64,000 nt of DNA from Ichthyocystis sparus (GTDB taxonomy: Bacteria; Pseudomonadota; Gammaproteobacteria; Burkholderiales; 2013Ark19i), in assembly GCF_900078755.1 (NCBI RefSeq), contig NZ_FKIH01000013.1. The stretch is one strand, 5' to 3'. Positions within the stretch are counted from its first letter, which is position 1. Every line of letters begins with the position of its first letter. Below, piece after piece: positions 55,070-64,000 of this stretch. The notes below the pieces were generated by a model. It did no database searches, was not told the DNA's origin, and was given only the letters and a program-made list of their open reading frames with translations. A program made the position numbers and the translations under genes.

Positions 55070-55560
55070 TGAAAAATACTTACGTTTTACCAGTTATATA
55101 CCAAATATCTATACTGTAAAAAAACACATCTAAAAAAACCTACATTGAAATCTGATATTTTTTGTAGTACTAGAGAAAAATTCATGCCACACCCCAAAAG
55201 GCACTTTTGAAAAAAGTCTTGAATTAATCAAAGGTGATAAATTTTGTAAATGCAAACAAATACTCAATAATATGTATAGTGTGTCTACAGTTAATAGATG
55301 TACTAATAAAAACAAACAGGCATTCATATTACCAATTAGAAAGGTAGAAAATACCTAATACATCTACAAATGAAGCAATGAACCTGCCCAAAGAGTTAAA
55401 AATTATAAAAAAACAAAGGACTATCATTAAGAAATAACTTCAAACTACAAAAGGTCACACTTTTATGAAGGATAAAGACTGCACGAAAATTAACAACGCA
55501 ACAACTTAAAAAGTGCCGTGAAAATTAGTCTTGCAAATATCATTAACTTAATATATGCAC
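55070..55560 (-). repeat. Family A 3' flank repeat, copy 1
   Basis: About 490 bp, similar in order to 59855-60300 and 63305-63670. Shared words include GATATTTTTTGTAGT, AATCACTTTT-type segments followed by AAAGTCTT, and ACAACTTAAAAAGT-CCGT-AAAATTA followed by TCTTGCAAAT. It sits immediately downstream of each family A gene end. Confidence 0.75.
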
Positions 55561-55633
55561 ACATAATTACCAAAAAATCATAAAGTCAAAACCACAAACT
55601 ATGCCTCCGTATGTAGAAAATTTTATTATGCTC

Positions 55634-58600
55634 TTATTCCCTTCCTGCTTTCCTCTTCTGCTTCCCTACCTTCCTAGACCTATCAACTACAAGACGATCT
55701 CTATCAACATAAATTACATCTCTAGCGATCAATAAGCATTCATCCATTAAAGAATTAGCAATCGCTTCCAACAAAGTTTCCAGCGACTCTCCTGACTCTG
55801 ATATTACTCCATCTGAACTCAAAACCAAAGTCGACTCTGTAATTAGTAATTTAATTTTACCACGTAACCACCCCATAATCTCTCTAGTTTCAAATTTATC
55901 AGAACTCAATTCAAAGTTTACTCCTCTAGTAGGCATAAAAAAACCTGGTGTTCTATGAAACACACTACTCATGTAACATAATTCATCAATTTTACTAACA
56001 ATTTTACAAATTAAATCCAATTTTACGGGATAAATTCTCGATACATCCACATTTGATACAGCAAAACAGCACTCACCAAATCCTTTAAAAAGGGTCTCTT
56101 CAAGATAAAAATTTAAAAAATCTCTTCCTATTACAATGTTTTCAATTTTCTCACGAAAAACACTAGCACAACTTTCGAATGTATGATTAATTATACCTTC
56201 GTCAATACTCTCATTTCTATTTTTACTTTTACTGCCGACAGTTGATATTGTTTTAGGGAAAAAACTTTTAAACGCCTCAACAGTAAACGATCCAATAACA
56301 GCTTCCTTGACAGCTAAAATCATATTTTCAGAAAATATATCGTCACACAATTCACAAAGATTCATACCTACATGAGGAGAAATTTTTTCAAGTTTTTTGT
56401 CTGCTTCACTCAGAATATCCATGCCTGACAAAACATAAAAAATAAAATCAAATATACCATAACGTACTCTGGACTCTAACCTAAAACAGGTTGATAAACT
56501 CAATTCACTACCCACACTACGACCAAAAATTTTATTAACATCGCGCGCTACTGACACACATATGGGAGTAAAAACCCTCATTAGATAGTAACCCAATCCG
56601 TTACCAACATAATTTTTGCTATTAAGAATTACATCATCCAATGATTTATAAAAATCATCACCTCCCCCACTTGGCCCATCTAATTCCCAAAAACCAAGTA
56701 TTTGTAATCTTTTCCTAAAAATCTTCTTTCTAGAAGTAATTCTAAGAGATGTCTCATGCCTTAAATGATCACATGCTCCTTCTATTACAGGCATAAAATC
56801 TTTAAGTGGTACAATATCAGCTGACGAACCCAAGGCAAAAAACAATCCCTTAGATGCACCATCAAGTATTGTATATCTTAGATTCTTTACATGAGAATCT
56901 AATAATCTCATAACTCCTGGAACCTCTTTCCCAATACCAAAAACAGTACCTAAAACCATACTCACCAAATATCTGTTCTCTAAAAGAGACACCTCACAGA
57001 AAAATCTCCTATTTAAATTTAATATGTTTTGCGCTAGCGGAGAAAAAATTTTCCTGTCAAATCCAGGAACGCTCTTGAAAAAAACTCTCCTTAAAAATTC
57101 ACTGGAAGTAATCAGTCCTAAAAACATAGGTACACATTTATGAAATGCACCTGTAATTGAAGAAGAGATTGAGGATATTAAATCATCTGTAAGCAATGCT
57201 TTTTTATTTTTTCTTTTTCCTATACTTTCACTGTTAGACAAAGCTAAAACAGTTTCTGCAATACCTTCTATGAAATGGGGAGTTAACAACTCAAGCTCTG
57301 CCCTAAGTAAAGCAATGCTACCTTCTGATAAAAATTTATCCCCAGTGTATCCAGAAAGGTGGATATCTGGACGCTTCAGAAATCTATAAACTGCACCAAT
57401 CGAAAAAACGTTATTAACACAGATATCGAAAATAACACTAAAAGCATCTTTGACAACTCTCCCCATACAAGCTTTAGACTTAGGAACTAGTCCCGGAACA
57501 TTTTCATTAATACGCAACAATAACTTATCACGATAAAGTTCAAATAACGCACGAAATAACAGGCCCAAATTAAAAGAATCACTATACATTTTTTCGGGTG
57601 TTACATATGCATATATTTCCTCAATAGATAAGTCGATACCCCAATTGGGATCAATACTACCACCAGAATCTGCACTAATACTGGGTTCGACACTACAACT
57701 AGGTTCTACAACACTACAACTGGATTCGGCACTACCACTGGAATCGATACTACCACCAAAATCTACACTAATACTTGGTTCAACACTACAACTAGGTTCT
57801 ACAACACTACAACTGGGTTCTACTCTGCCACTAGGTTCGGTACTATAACTTAGTTCGACACTGGAACTTGGCTTGACACTGGAACTTGGATCAACACTGG
57901 CACTTGGTTCGACATTGGCACTTGGTTCAATACTACAACTAGGTTCGACACTACCACTGAGACAGGAAAATTTGTATAAACTATAAGAATGTTCCGATAA
58001 AAAACTGGAATGGACACTGATACTACCACTAGGTTCAACACTGACACTTGGTTCAACGCTAATACTTGGTTCAACGCTAATACTTGGTTCAACGACAACA
58101 CTTGGTTCAACGCTAATACTTGGTTCAACGCTAATACTTGGTTCAACGACAACACTTGGTTCAATACTACAACTAGGTTCGACACTACCACTGGGACAGG
58201 AAAATTTGTATAAACTATAAGAATGTTCCGATAAAAAACTGTAATCTACACTGACACTACCACTAGGTTCAACACTGACACTTGGTTCAACACTGACACT
58301 TGGTTCGACACTGACACTTGGTTCAACGCTAATACTTGGTTCAACGCCAACACTTGGTTCAACGCTAATACTTGGTCCAATACTACAACTAGGTTCGACA
58401 CTACCAATGGGACAGGAAAATTTGTATAAACTATAAGAATGTTCCGATAAAAAACTGTAATCGACACTGACACTACCACTAGGTTCAACACTGACACTTG
58501 ATTCAACGCCAACACTTGGTTCAACACTAGCACTAGGCTCAACACTATAATTGGAATCAACACTACAACTTGAATCAACACTACAACTGGAATCAACACT

Positions 58601-59263
58601 ACAACTGGAATCAACACTAATACTGAACTTGTGACCAAAACAGTAAAATGTGGATAAACTATTATAAGAATGTTCCAAGAAAAATTGTGATCGTAATTCA
58701 CGCTCACAACTTGAACTATCTGCATGTCGTACGTTATCAGTTACTTCGTAGGATGATGAAAGCATGGAAGACGCTTCGGTGGCTTCAGCTTCACTTACAG
58801 AACACAATGATAATGAAAGAAGCGACTCTGCAGCCTCTCTTTTCCCTTCTTCTATAGCATCTGCATTTGTTGCATCTGCATTTGTTGTCAATTGTAGTAC
58901 GCCATGACTTAACTCACAGGATAGCGACAGCATAGCCAATGCTTCCGCAGCTTCAGATTCTCTAACAGGACGCGACAACAAAGCAAGCGCCTCCGCAGCC
59001 TCCATTTTCCCTTCTTCTATAGCATCTGCATTTGTTGTCAATTGTTGTAAGTCACAACTTAACTCGCAGGACGACGACAGCATAGCCAGCGCTTCGGCAG
59101 CCTCTATTTTCTCTTCTTCTATAAAATTTATTACCACCTCTACCGATCCTTTAATTTCCCCTTCAACTTCTCCCTTGATACCAAATACAATAAGGAACAA
59201 TAACTCATAGCAAACTCTAGGAACAATATTAACCCATAAACACAAAATCCATAACACACACAA
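55634..59263 (-). CDS. Family A protein 3 (1209 residues) with hexapeptide repeat region
   Basis: Modular. Residues 1-48 include a hydrophobic stretch (ELLFLIVFGI). Residues 52-170 hold five copies of an E-A-A-E-A-L-x-x-L-S motif separated by spacers such as LQQLTTNADAIEEG. Residues 215-540 are a Ser/Val/Glu/Pro tract with unit V-E-P-S-x-S, interrupted four times by a longer Phe/Tyr-rich block (FLSEHSYSLYKFSC). Residues 545-1209 are the shared helical region: LFRALFELYRDKLLLR, SLLENRYLVSMVLG, GNGLGYYLMRVFTPICVS, SPHVGMNLCELCDDIF and RIYPVKLDLICKIV, ending with basic residues. No catalytic motif recognised. The repeat tract would be extended and exposed, like bacterial surface or effector stalks; this is inference. 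Confidence 0.8.
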   Translation of the reverse strand: MCVLWILCLWVNIVPRVCYELLFLIVFGIKGEVEGEIKGSVEVVINFIEEEKIEAAEALAMLSSSCELSCDLQQLTTNADAIEEGKMEAAEALALLSRPVRESEAAEALAMLSLSCELSHGVLQLTTNADATNADAIEEGKREAAESLLSLSLCSVSEAEATEASSMLSSSYEVTDNVRHADSSSCERELRSQFFLEHSYNSLSTFYCFGHKFSISVDSSCSVDSSCSVDSSCSVDSNYSVEPSASVEPSVGVESSVSVEPSGSVSVDYSFLSEHSYSLYKFSCPIGSVEPSCSIGPSISVEPSVGVEPSISVEPSVSVEPSVSVEPSVSVEPSGSVSVDYSFLSEHSYSLYKFSCPSGSVEPSCSIEPSVVVEPSISVEPSISVEPSVVVEPSISVEPSISVEPSVSVEPSGSISVHSSFLSEHSYSLYKFSCLSGSVEPSCSIEPSANVEPSASVDPSSSVKPSSSVELSYSTEPSGRVEPSCSVVEPSCSVEPSISVDFGGSIDSSGSAESSCSVVEPSCSVEPSISADSGGSIDPNWGIDLSIEEIYAYVTPEKMYSDSFNLGLLFRALFELYRDKLLLRINENVPGLVPKSKACMGRVVKDAFSVIFDICVNNVFSIGAVYRFLKRPDIHLSGYTGDKFLSEGSIALLRAELELLTPHFIEGIAETVLALSNSESIGKRKNKKALLTDDLISSISSSITGAFHKCVPMFLGLITSSEFLRRVFFKSVPGFDRKIFSPLAQNILNLNRRFFCEVSLLENRYLVSMVLGTVFGIGKEVPGVMRLLDSHVKNLRYTILDGASKGLFFALGSSADIVPLKDFMPVIEGACDHLRHETSLRITSRKKIFRKRLQILGFWELDGPSGGGDDFYKSLDDVILNSKNYVGNGLGYYLMRVFTPICVSVARDVNKIFGRSVGSELSLSTCFRLESRVRYGIFDFIFYVLSGMDILSEADKKLEKISPHVGMNLCELCDDIFSENMILAVKEAVIGSFTVEAFKSFFPKTISTVGSKSKNRNESIDEGIINHTFESCASVFREKIENIVIGRDFLNFYLEETLFKGFGECCFAVSNVDVSRIYPVKLDLICKIVSKIDELCYMSSVFHRTPGFFMPTRGVNFELSSDKFETREIMGWLRGKIKLLITESTLVLSSDGVISESGESLETLLEAIANSLMDECLLIARDVIYVDRDRLVVDRSRKVGKQKRKAGRE
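57644..58621 (-). repeat. 18-bp minisatellite with 216-234-bp higher-order repeat
   Basis: Tandem 18-bp units (plus strand AACACTGACACTTGGTTC and variants) coding V-E-P-S-x-S. A longer block beginning GACAGGAAAATTTGTATAA recurs at 57961, 58195 and 58411, spacings of 234 and 216 bp (13 and 12 units). All variation keeps the frame. Confidence 0.93.
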
Positions 59264-59380
59264 CCGCTACAAGTACCCAACCCTGCCGCTCCAGTGTATA
59301 TTCAAAATATTGTTCAATCTGTTGATTTATTTTATGTTAATGATGATAAAGTAGACCGGCAAAGAATATAAGAAATAGGA
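59264..59380 (-). repeat. Family A leader, copy 1 (pair at 62520-62640)
   Basis: CAGTGTATATTCAAAATATTGTT followed by TGTTGATTTATTTTAT and TTAA-GATGATAAAGTA is conserved upstream of family A protein 3 and of the pseudogene at 62.4 kb, which marks it as a likely promoter and leader segment duplicated with the genes. Confidence 0.6.
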
Positions 59381-59399
59381 TCTTAGATTTTATTTGATC

Positions 59400-59854
59400 A
59401 GCTCAGCGAAAACAAATATCTTAATTACACCACCCAATAAATACTATCACCACTATCAGAAAAATAAATATATTCTATATCATGAGCTCTGTATCGAAAT
59501 GCGATATCACAAAACCAATACTGCAAATAAAACAATAAAGTAATAGTTAAAGTATAGGTAATTAAATTACTTAATTGAGATAATAATACAACTCCATTAT
59601 ATCCCTTAACCAAAGTTGACTCCCTCCGTTACTGCTCTTAGTTGATAATCCAACCAAAGCATAAGTTTACTAGTATTGATACTCCTATACTAGATCTCAA
59701 ATCTGAAACTTCATACAAAATACCTTTCTCGAATCTATCATTTTTATCAATAATTTTACATAATTTATTTTTTGATGTCTCAACATTTGATAGAGAAAAA
59801 TCAAATCAATCAAAATACAATTCAAAATATATGAAAAACCATCATATACTTCAA
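59400..59854 (-). pseudogene. Relic of a family A gene 3' part, copy 1
   Basis: Degenerate sequence resembling the last quarter of family A genes on the minus strand: CCAAAGTTGACTC (LVLSSD region) at about 59610, and ATCAATAATTTTACA followed by GATGTCTCAACATTTGATAG (the VSNVDVSKIYSVKLDLL region) at about 59745-59800. A parallel relic lies at 62690-63240 with the same flanking sequence. Confidence 0.6.
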
Positions 59855-60300
59855 AATCATACTTACCAAATATCTATACTAGAAAAACCTATATCACAAA
59901 AAAACTCCATTAAAATCTAATATTTTTTGTAGTGCCAAAGAAAAAAGTTTAGTGTTACAACAAAAATCACTTTTAAAAAAGTCTTCTTAAAAATCAATTA
60001 AAGATGATAAATTTTATAAGGATAGATTCACATTTATTAAATGTGTTTACAGTTGATAATATGGATCAATAAACAAATAAACTCAATTACTAATTCTAAA
60101 GATAGAAAACATCTGTCACACATAAAAAAAGGAGTAACAACGTTACTCAAAGAGTTGAAAATTATAAAAACAACAAAGCACTGTCACTGAAAAACTGCTT
60201 GTAAATAGACTATATCTACAAAAAGTTATACTTATGGAAGACAAGTAGTACACAACAAATTAACAATGCAACAACTTAAAAAGTACCGTTAAAATTAATC
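59855..60300 (-). repeat. Family A 3' flank repeat, copy 2
   Basis: Diverged copy of 55070-55560: AATATTTTTTGTAGTGCCA, AATCACTTTTAAAAAAGTCTT, ACAACTTAAAAAGTACCGTT. It adjoins the 3' end of the family A pseudogene. Confidence 0.75.
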
Positions 60301-62520
60301 TTGCAAATGCCGCATAACTTGATATATGCATATATAATTAAAATCAGGCATAAAAAAACTTGGTTTTGCATGAAACACTTTACTCATGTAATATAAGCTA
60401 TCAATTTTATCAACAATCTTACAAATTAAATCCAATTTTACAGGATAAAGTCTCGATATATCTACATTTGATATAGTAAAACAGCATTCACCAAATTCTT
60501 TAAAAAGTGTATTTTTAATATAAAAAACTAAAAAATCTTTTTCTATTACAATGTTTCTTATTTTCTCACAAAAAATACTGGCACAACTTTCAAATGTATA
60601 ATTAATCATATCTTCAGTAAGACTCGTAATTATACTTTTACCTTCACTATCAATAGTTGATATTGTTTTAGGGAGAAAACCTTTAAACAACGTAACAGTG
60701 AATGTGCTAATAACATCTTCCTTCAAAATTTCAATTAAATTTACAGAAAATATATCGTCATATAATTCACAAACATTCATACCTACATGAGGAGAAATTT
60801 TTTCAAGCTTGTTGTCTATCTCTCCCAGAAAATGTATACCTGAAAGAAAAGAAAAAATAAAATAAAACACTCCATAACGCATGGCGGACTCTAACCTAAA
60901 ACAGGTCAGTGAGCTCAATTCGCCACTTACACTAGAAGCAAAAATTTTACTAAAATCGCGCGCCATTGATACACATACAGGAGTAAAAATCCTCATCAGA
61001 TAGCAACTAAATCCATTACCAATATAATTTTTGCCATCAAGAATCACACCATCTAATGATTTATAAAAACCAACACTACCCCCATCTGAACCATCTAATT
61101 CAGCAAAATCACGTATTCTGAATCTGTCCCTAAAAACCCTCTTCCTAGAAGTAGTTCTAAGCAATGTCTCATGGCTTAAGTAATCACATACTCCTTCTAT
61201 TACGGGTTTAAAATCTCCCGGGGGGACAACATTATTTGACGAATCCAAAGCAAAAAATAATCCCCTAAATACACTACAAAGTACTACATCTCTTAGACTC
61301 TTTTTATACGAATCTAATAATCCTGTAATTCCTGGAATATCTTTTCCAATAGCACCCAAAACAGTACCCAAAACCATACTCACCAAATATCTGTTCTCTA
61401 AAAGAGACACTTCACAGAGAAATTTACTATTTAAATTTAATATGTTTTGTGCTACCGGAGAGAAAATTTTTCTTTCAAAACCAGAAATCTTTTTGAAAAA
61501 AAACCTTCTTTAAAATTTCACAAGAAGTAATCAGTTCTAAAAATATAGGTACACATTTACAAAATGAACCTTCAATTGAATAGGAGATCAAAGATATTAA
61601 ATCAGCTGTAAAAAGTCTTCTTTTACTTTTTTTATTTTTATCATAAGTTAGAGTCGAAACAGTTTCCGTAATACTTTCTATAAAATAAGGAGTTAACAAC
61701 TCAAGCTCTGCCCTAAGTAAAGCCATGCTACTTTCTGATAAAAATCTATCTTCAGTATAGCACGAAAGGTGGACATCTGGACACTTTAAAAATCTATAAG
61801 CTGCTTTCATTGAAAAAATATTATCAATATAACTATCCAAAGTAATACTAAAAGCAGATTCTATAACTCTCTCCGCATGACCCTTAACCTGCGGAACTAC
61901 TCCTGGTATATTTTCATAAATACGCAACAATATCTTATCACGGTAAAATTCGAACAACGCACGGAATAACAGTCCCAAATTAAAAATAATTACTGTACAT
62001 TTTTTCAGGCGGTGCATATTCATATATTTCTTCAAGAGATAAATCTATACCACAAACCGTATCAACACTACAAATGGAATCAACATTACAACTTGGTTCT
62101 ATATTACAACTGGAATCAGTACTACAACCGGGATCGATAATATGACTGGACTTGTAACTGAAGCAAAACAACGTGGATAAACTATAAGAATGTTCCGAGC
62201 AAACTTGCGATTGTAACTCACGATCACAACTTGAACTACACGTATGTCGTACGCTATCAGGTCTCTCATTGGATGATGATAGCATAGCAAGCACTTCCAC
62301 AGCCTCAGATTCAGCTTCATTTACAGGACACAACGATAACAAAGCAAGAGTTTCTGCAGCCTCTCTTTTCTCTTCGTCTATATAACATAATATTGCCACT
62401 TTGACTTTTCACTTACCTTCTTTATCTCTAATTTACCCTTTAACTTCTCTCCTTTGAGACCAAATACAACAAGAAAAAATAACGCATAGCAAACTTCGAG
62501 GAACAACACTAACCTACAAC
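60295..62520 (-). pseudogene. Family A protein 4, broken gene
   Basis: Colinear with family A protein 3 but in pieces. N-terminal part (62399-61980) has two EAAE-type motifs and a very short repeat tract; a fifth T in a T4 run near 61985 shifts the frame inside EKMYS(D)F. The middle (to 61475) is lost again at an eight-T run near 61500 where seven would keep frame (VFF|QKD against VFFK). The third piece (61410-60295, 371 residues) carries SLLENRY, GNGFSCYLMRIFTPVCVS and RLYPVKLDLICKIV, then stops soon after FFMP because about 85 C-terminal codons are deleted and the 3' flank repeat is joined. A stop also interrupts the N-terminal leader frame. Non-functional unless rescued by slippage. Confidence 0.82.
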
Positions 62521-62689
62521 CCACACCAGATAGTGGCCCAGTGTATATTCAAAATATTGTTTAATATGTTGATTTATTTTATATTAACGATGATAAAGTA
62601 ATCTAAATAAACAACATAAGATAATACATCTTTTTACTTGATTTGATCATATCTGCAGCAACAAGAAAAAAAGTAGGAAAACACCACAA

Positions 62690-63240
62690 AATATTGCATA
62701 CAACTCACTGCACCTACATGTAAACCCTAGTCACAACTAATAAACACCAACTATCAGCAAAATATATACACCTTATGCCATGAGCGCCCCATCAAAAAAA
62801 ATGATATCAAAAATCAATACTGTAAACGAATAATAACGTAATATTTACAGTAACTACTTATGCAAAAACTTGCTATTATAAATATAAATTTAAATAACAC
62901 CTCTATCAACATAAATTACGTCTATAGAAAGTATAGAACATTAGCTCATTACAGAAACAGTTTCCAATAAATTATCTATCGACTTGCATAACTCTAATAC
63001 CACTCAACTAGATCACATAACAAAAGTTGACTCAGTTACTGCCTCTTAGTAGACCATCCAGATAAAGCATAAATCTATGCTGGTATTGATACGTTAACAC
63101 CAGATTTCAAATATGGAGCTTCACACAAAATACTTTTCTCGCATTCCAATCTATCATTTTTCTCAATAATTTTACAGAATTAACTTTTGATACCTCAACA
63201 CTTGATAGATAAATATCAAAGCCATAGAAATAAAATAAGC
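62690..63240 (-). pseudogene. Relic of a family A gene 3' part, copy 2
   Basis: Parallel to 59400-59854. ATCAACATAAATTACGTCTAT with TTTCCAATAAATTATCTATCGACT resembles the 3' end of family A proteins 2 and 3, then AAAAGTTGACTCAGTTACTG, and TCAATAATTTTACAGAATTAACTTTTGATAC with AACACTTGATAGAT. No open frame remains. Confidence 0.6.
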
Positions 63241-63304
63241 AATCAAAAAATTTCTGAAATCTAATTCATAATAGATAAAAGATACTTATCTCTTAAAAGT
63301 CATA

Positions 63305-63670
63305 TACCAAAAATCATACTTACCAAACATCTACGCTATAAAAAACTCATCTCACAAAAAACATCCATTAAAATCTGATATTTTTTGTAGTGCTAGAGAA
63401 AAAAATTTAATGTTCCACCCAAAATCACTTTTGAAAAAGTCTTTTTAAAGACTAATTAGAGACGTAATTACGCGGACACTAGTTCATTAAATGTGATTGC
63501 GTTTAATAAAATAATATTACTCAAAGAGTTAGAGATTCCAAAAAAACAAAGAATTGTCGCTAAAAAAACTTCAAACTAAATCATCTCTACAAAAGATTAC
63601 ACTTATGAAGAACGACAAAGACTAAACAACAAATTAAGAACGCAACAGCTTAAAAAGTACCGTGAAAATT
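63305..63670 (-). repeat. Family A 3' flank repeat, copy 3
   Basis: Closest in its right half to copy 1: CTTAAAAAGTACCGTGAAAATTAATCTTGCAAAT-TCATTAACTTAATATATGC. It precedes the 3' end of the next family A gene. Confidence 0.75.
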
Positions 63671-63713
63671 AATCTTGCAAATGTCATTAACTTAATATAT
63701 GCTAGCCGCATAA

Positions 63714-64000
63714 CTACAAAAAAATAATAAAGTCAAAATCACAAACTATGCCTCCGTATGCAGAAAATTTTATTATGCTCTTACTCCCTTCCTGCTTTCC
63801 TACTTTCCTAGCCCTATCAACTACAACACGATCTTCATCAACATAAATTACATCTATAGCGATCGATAAACATTCATCCATTAAAGAATTAGCAATCGCT
63901 TCCAACAAAGTTTCCAGCAACTCTCCTGACTCTGATATTACTCCATCTGAACTCAAAACCAAAGTCGATTCTGTAATTACTAATTTAATTTTCCCACGTA
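63714..64000 (-). CDS. Family A protein 5, C-terminal end (continues beyond window)
   Basis: The frame is open to the window edge and reads RGKIKLVITESTLVLSSD, nearly identical to family A protein 3, then SLETLL-like and EAIANSLMDECLSIAIDVIYVD. The last 25 residues differ: an 11-bp deletion relative to protein 3 after KVGKQ shifts the frame, replacing the basic KRKAGRE end by a longer hydrophobic IVCDFDFIIFL end. Nucleotide identity with 55634-55890 is high, so the duplication is recent. Confidence 0.8.
   Translation of the reverse strand, partial: RGKIKLVITESTLVLSSDGVISESGELLETLLEAIANSLMDECLSIAIDVIYVDEDRVVVDRARKVGKQEGSKSIIKFSAYGGIVCDFDFIIFL

Larger units (their letters stand above)
54422..55633. 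other. Non-coding region between family A proteins 2 and 3
   Basis: 1.2 kb. The left part is the leader of protein 2; a C8 run occurs at about 54796-54803; a probable hairpin terminator lies at 54835-54858; and 55070-55560 is the repeated 3' flank described separately. No gene is supported. Confidence 0.5.

Noticed and set aside
57644..58621. CRISPR array
   Set aside because: Repeats are contiguous 18-bp units without unique spacers, lie within an open coding frame, and no cas genes are present.
57645..58725. Alternative-frame proteins of the hexapeptide repeat (LNQV-type and FNTNT-type)
   Set aside because: Any 18-bp repeat gives repetitive proteins in all open frames; only the minus frame in phase with the conserved C-terminal region is supported.

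Overview
This window looks like the chromosome of an AT-rich, probably host-dependent betaproteobacterium. The housekeeping neighbourhoods support this: exbB-exbD-Trm112-adk, xseA with sodB downstream, gyrA/ompA/ubiG/gph, smpB with divergent ratA-rnfH, and coaBC-dut. These are arrangements I know from Burkholderiales and relatives. Conserved genes are separated by long non-coding stretches and by families of large, low-complexity proteins unlike anything I recognise. That combination is reminiscent of Candidatus Ichthyocystis, the gill-cyst agents of fish. This assignment is inference from gene content, not from a database search.

Layout. 1-1.8 kb: the 3' part of a large family A gene, split by a frameshift in a run of ten A. 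2.5-9.3 kb: cell envelope and core genes (murB, rpsT, murJ, ggt, adk, Trm112-like, exbD, exbB). 9.5-16 kb: xseA and sodB, separated by three small Ser/Lys-rich novel proteins and followed by a fourth with an acidic tail. 16-29.8 kb: mutS, two small lipoproteins, katalase (katA), a secreted PEBP protein, tmRNA with an atypical 14-residue tag, gph-ubiG-ompA, a fused ispDF, gyrA and a beta-lactamase-fold serine hydrolase.

29.8-43.4 kb: an amplified array of five family B genes. Each has a variable N-terminus, a shared core of about 100 residues starting at a Gly-Met-Phe motif, and an unrelated low-complexity C-terminus: poly-Ala, acidic/Arg-Ala, or a TQT decapeptide array. Between them lie decayed copies of the flanking serine hydrolase gene and of the smpB-ratA-rnfH locus. 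They show that the array grew by tandem duplication of units that carried neighbouring housekeeping sequence.

43.5-51.6 kb: smpB, ratA, rnfH, dut, coaBC, dksA, tRNA-Arg(ACG), a PAS sensor kinase with a FixJ-type regulator, and xthA. 51.6-64 kb: a second array, family A, all on the minus strand. It holds a 778-residue member, a 1209-residue member with an 18-bp minisatellite coding a V-E-P-S-x-S hexapeptide, a pseudogene with several lesions, relics of gene 3' ends, and the 3' end of another member running off the window. Repeated flanking segments accompany each copy.

The most striking items are the two diversifying gene arrays. One family B protein carries five TQT motifs in the pattern of eukaryotic dynein light chain LC8 ligands. 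Others are the trail of pseudogenes recording how the arrays grew, the homopolymer frameshifts in family A, and the unusual tmRNA tag.
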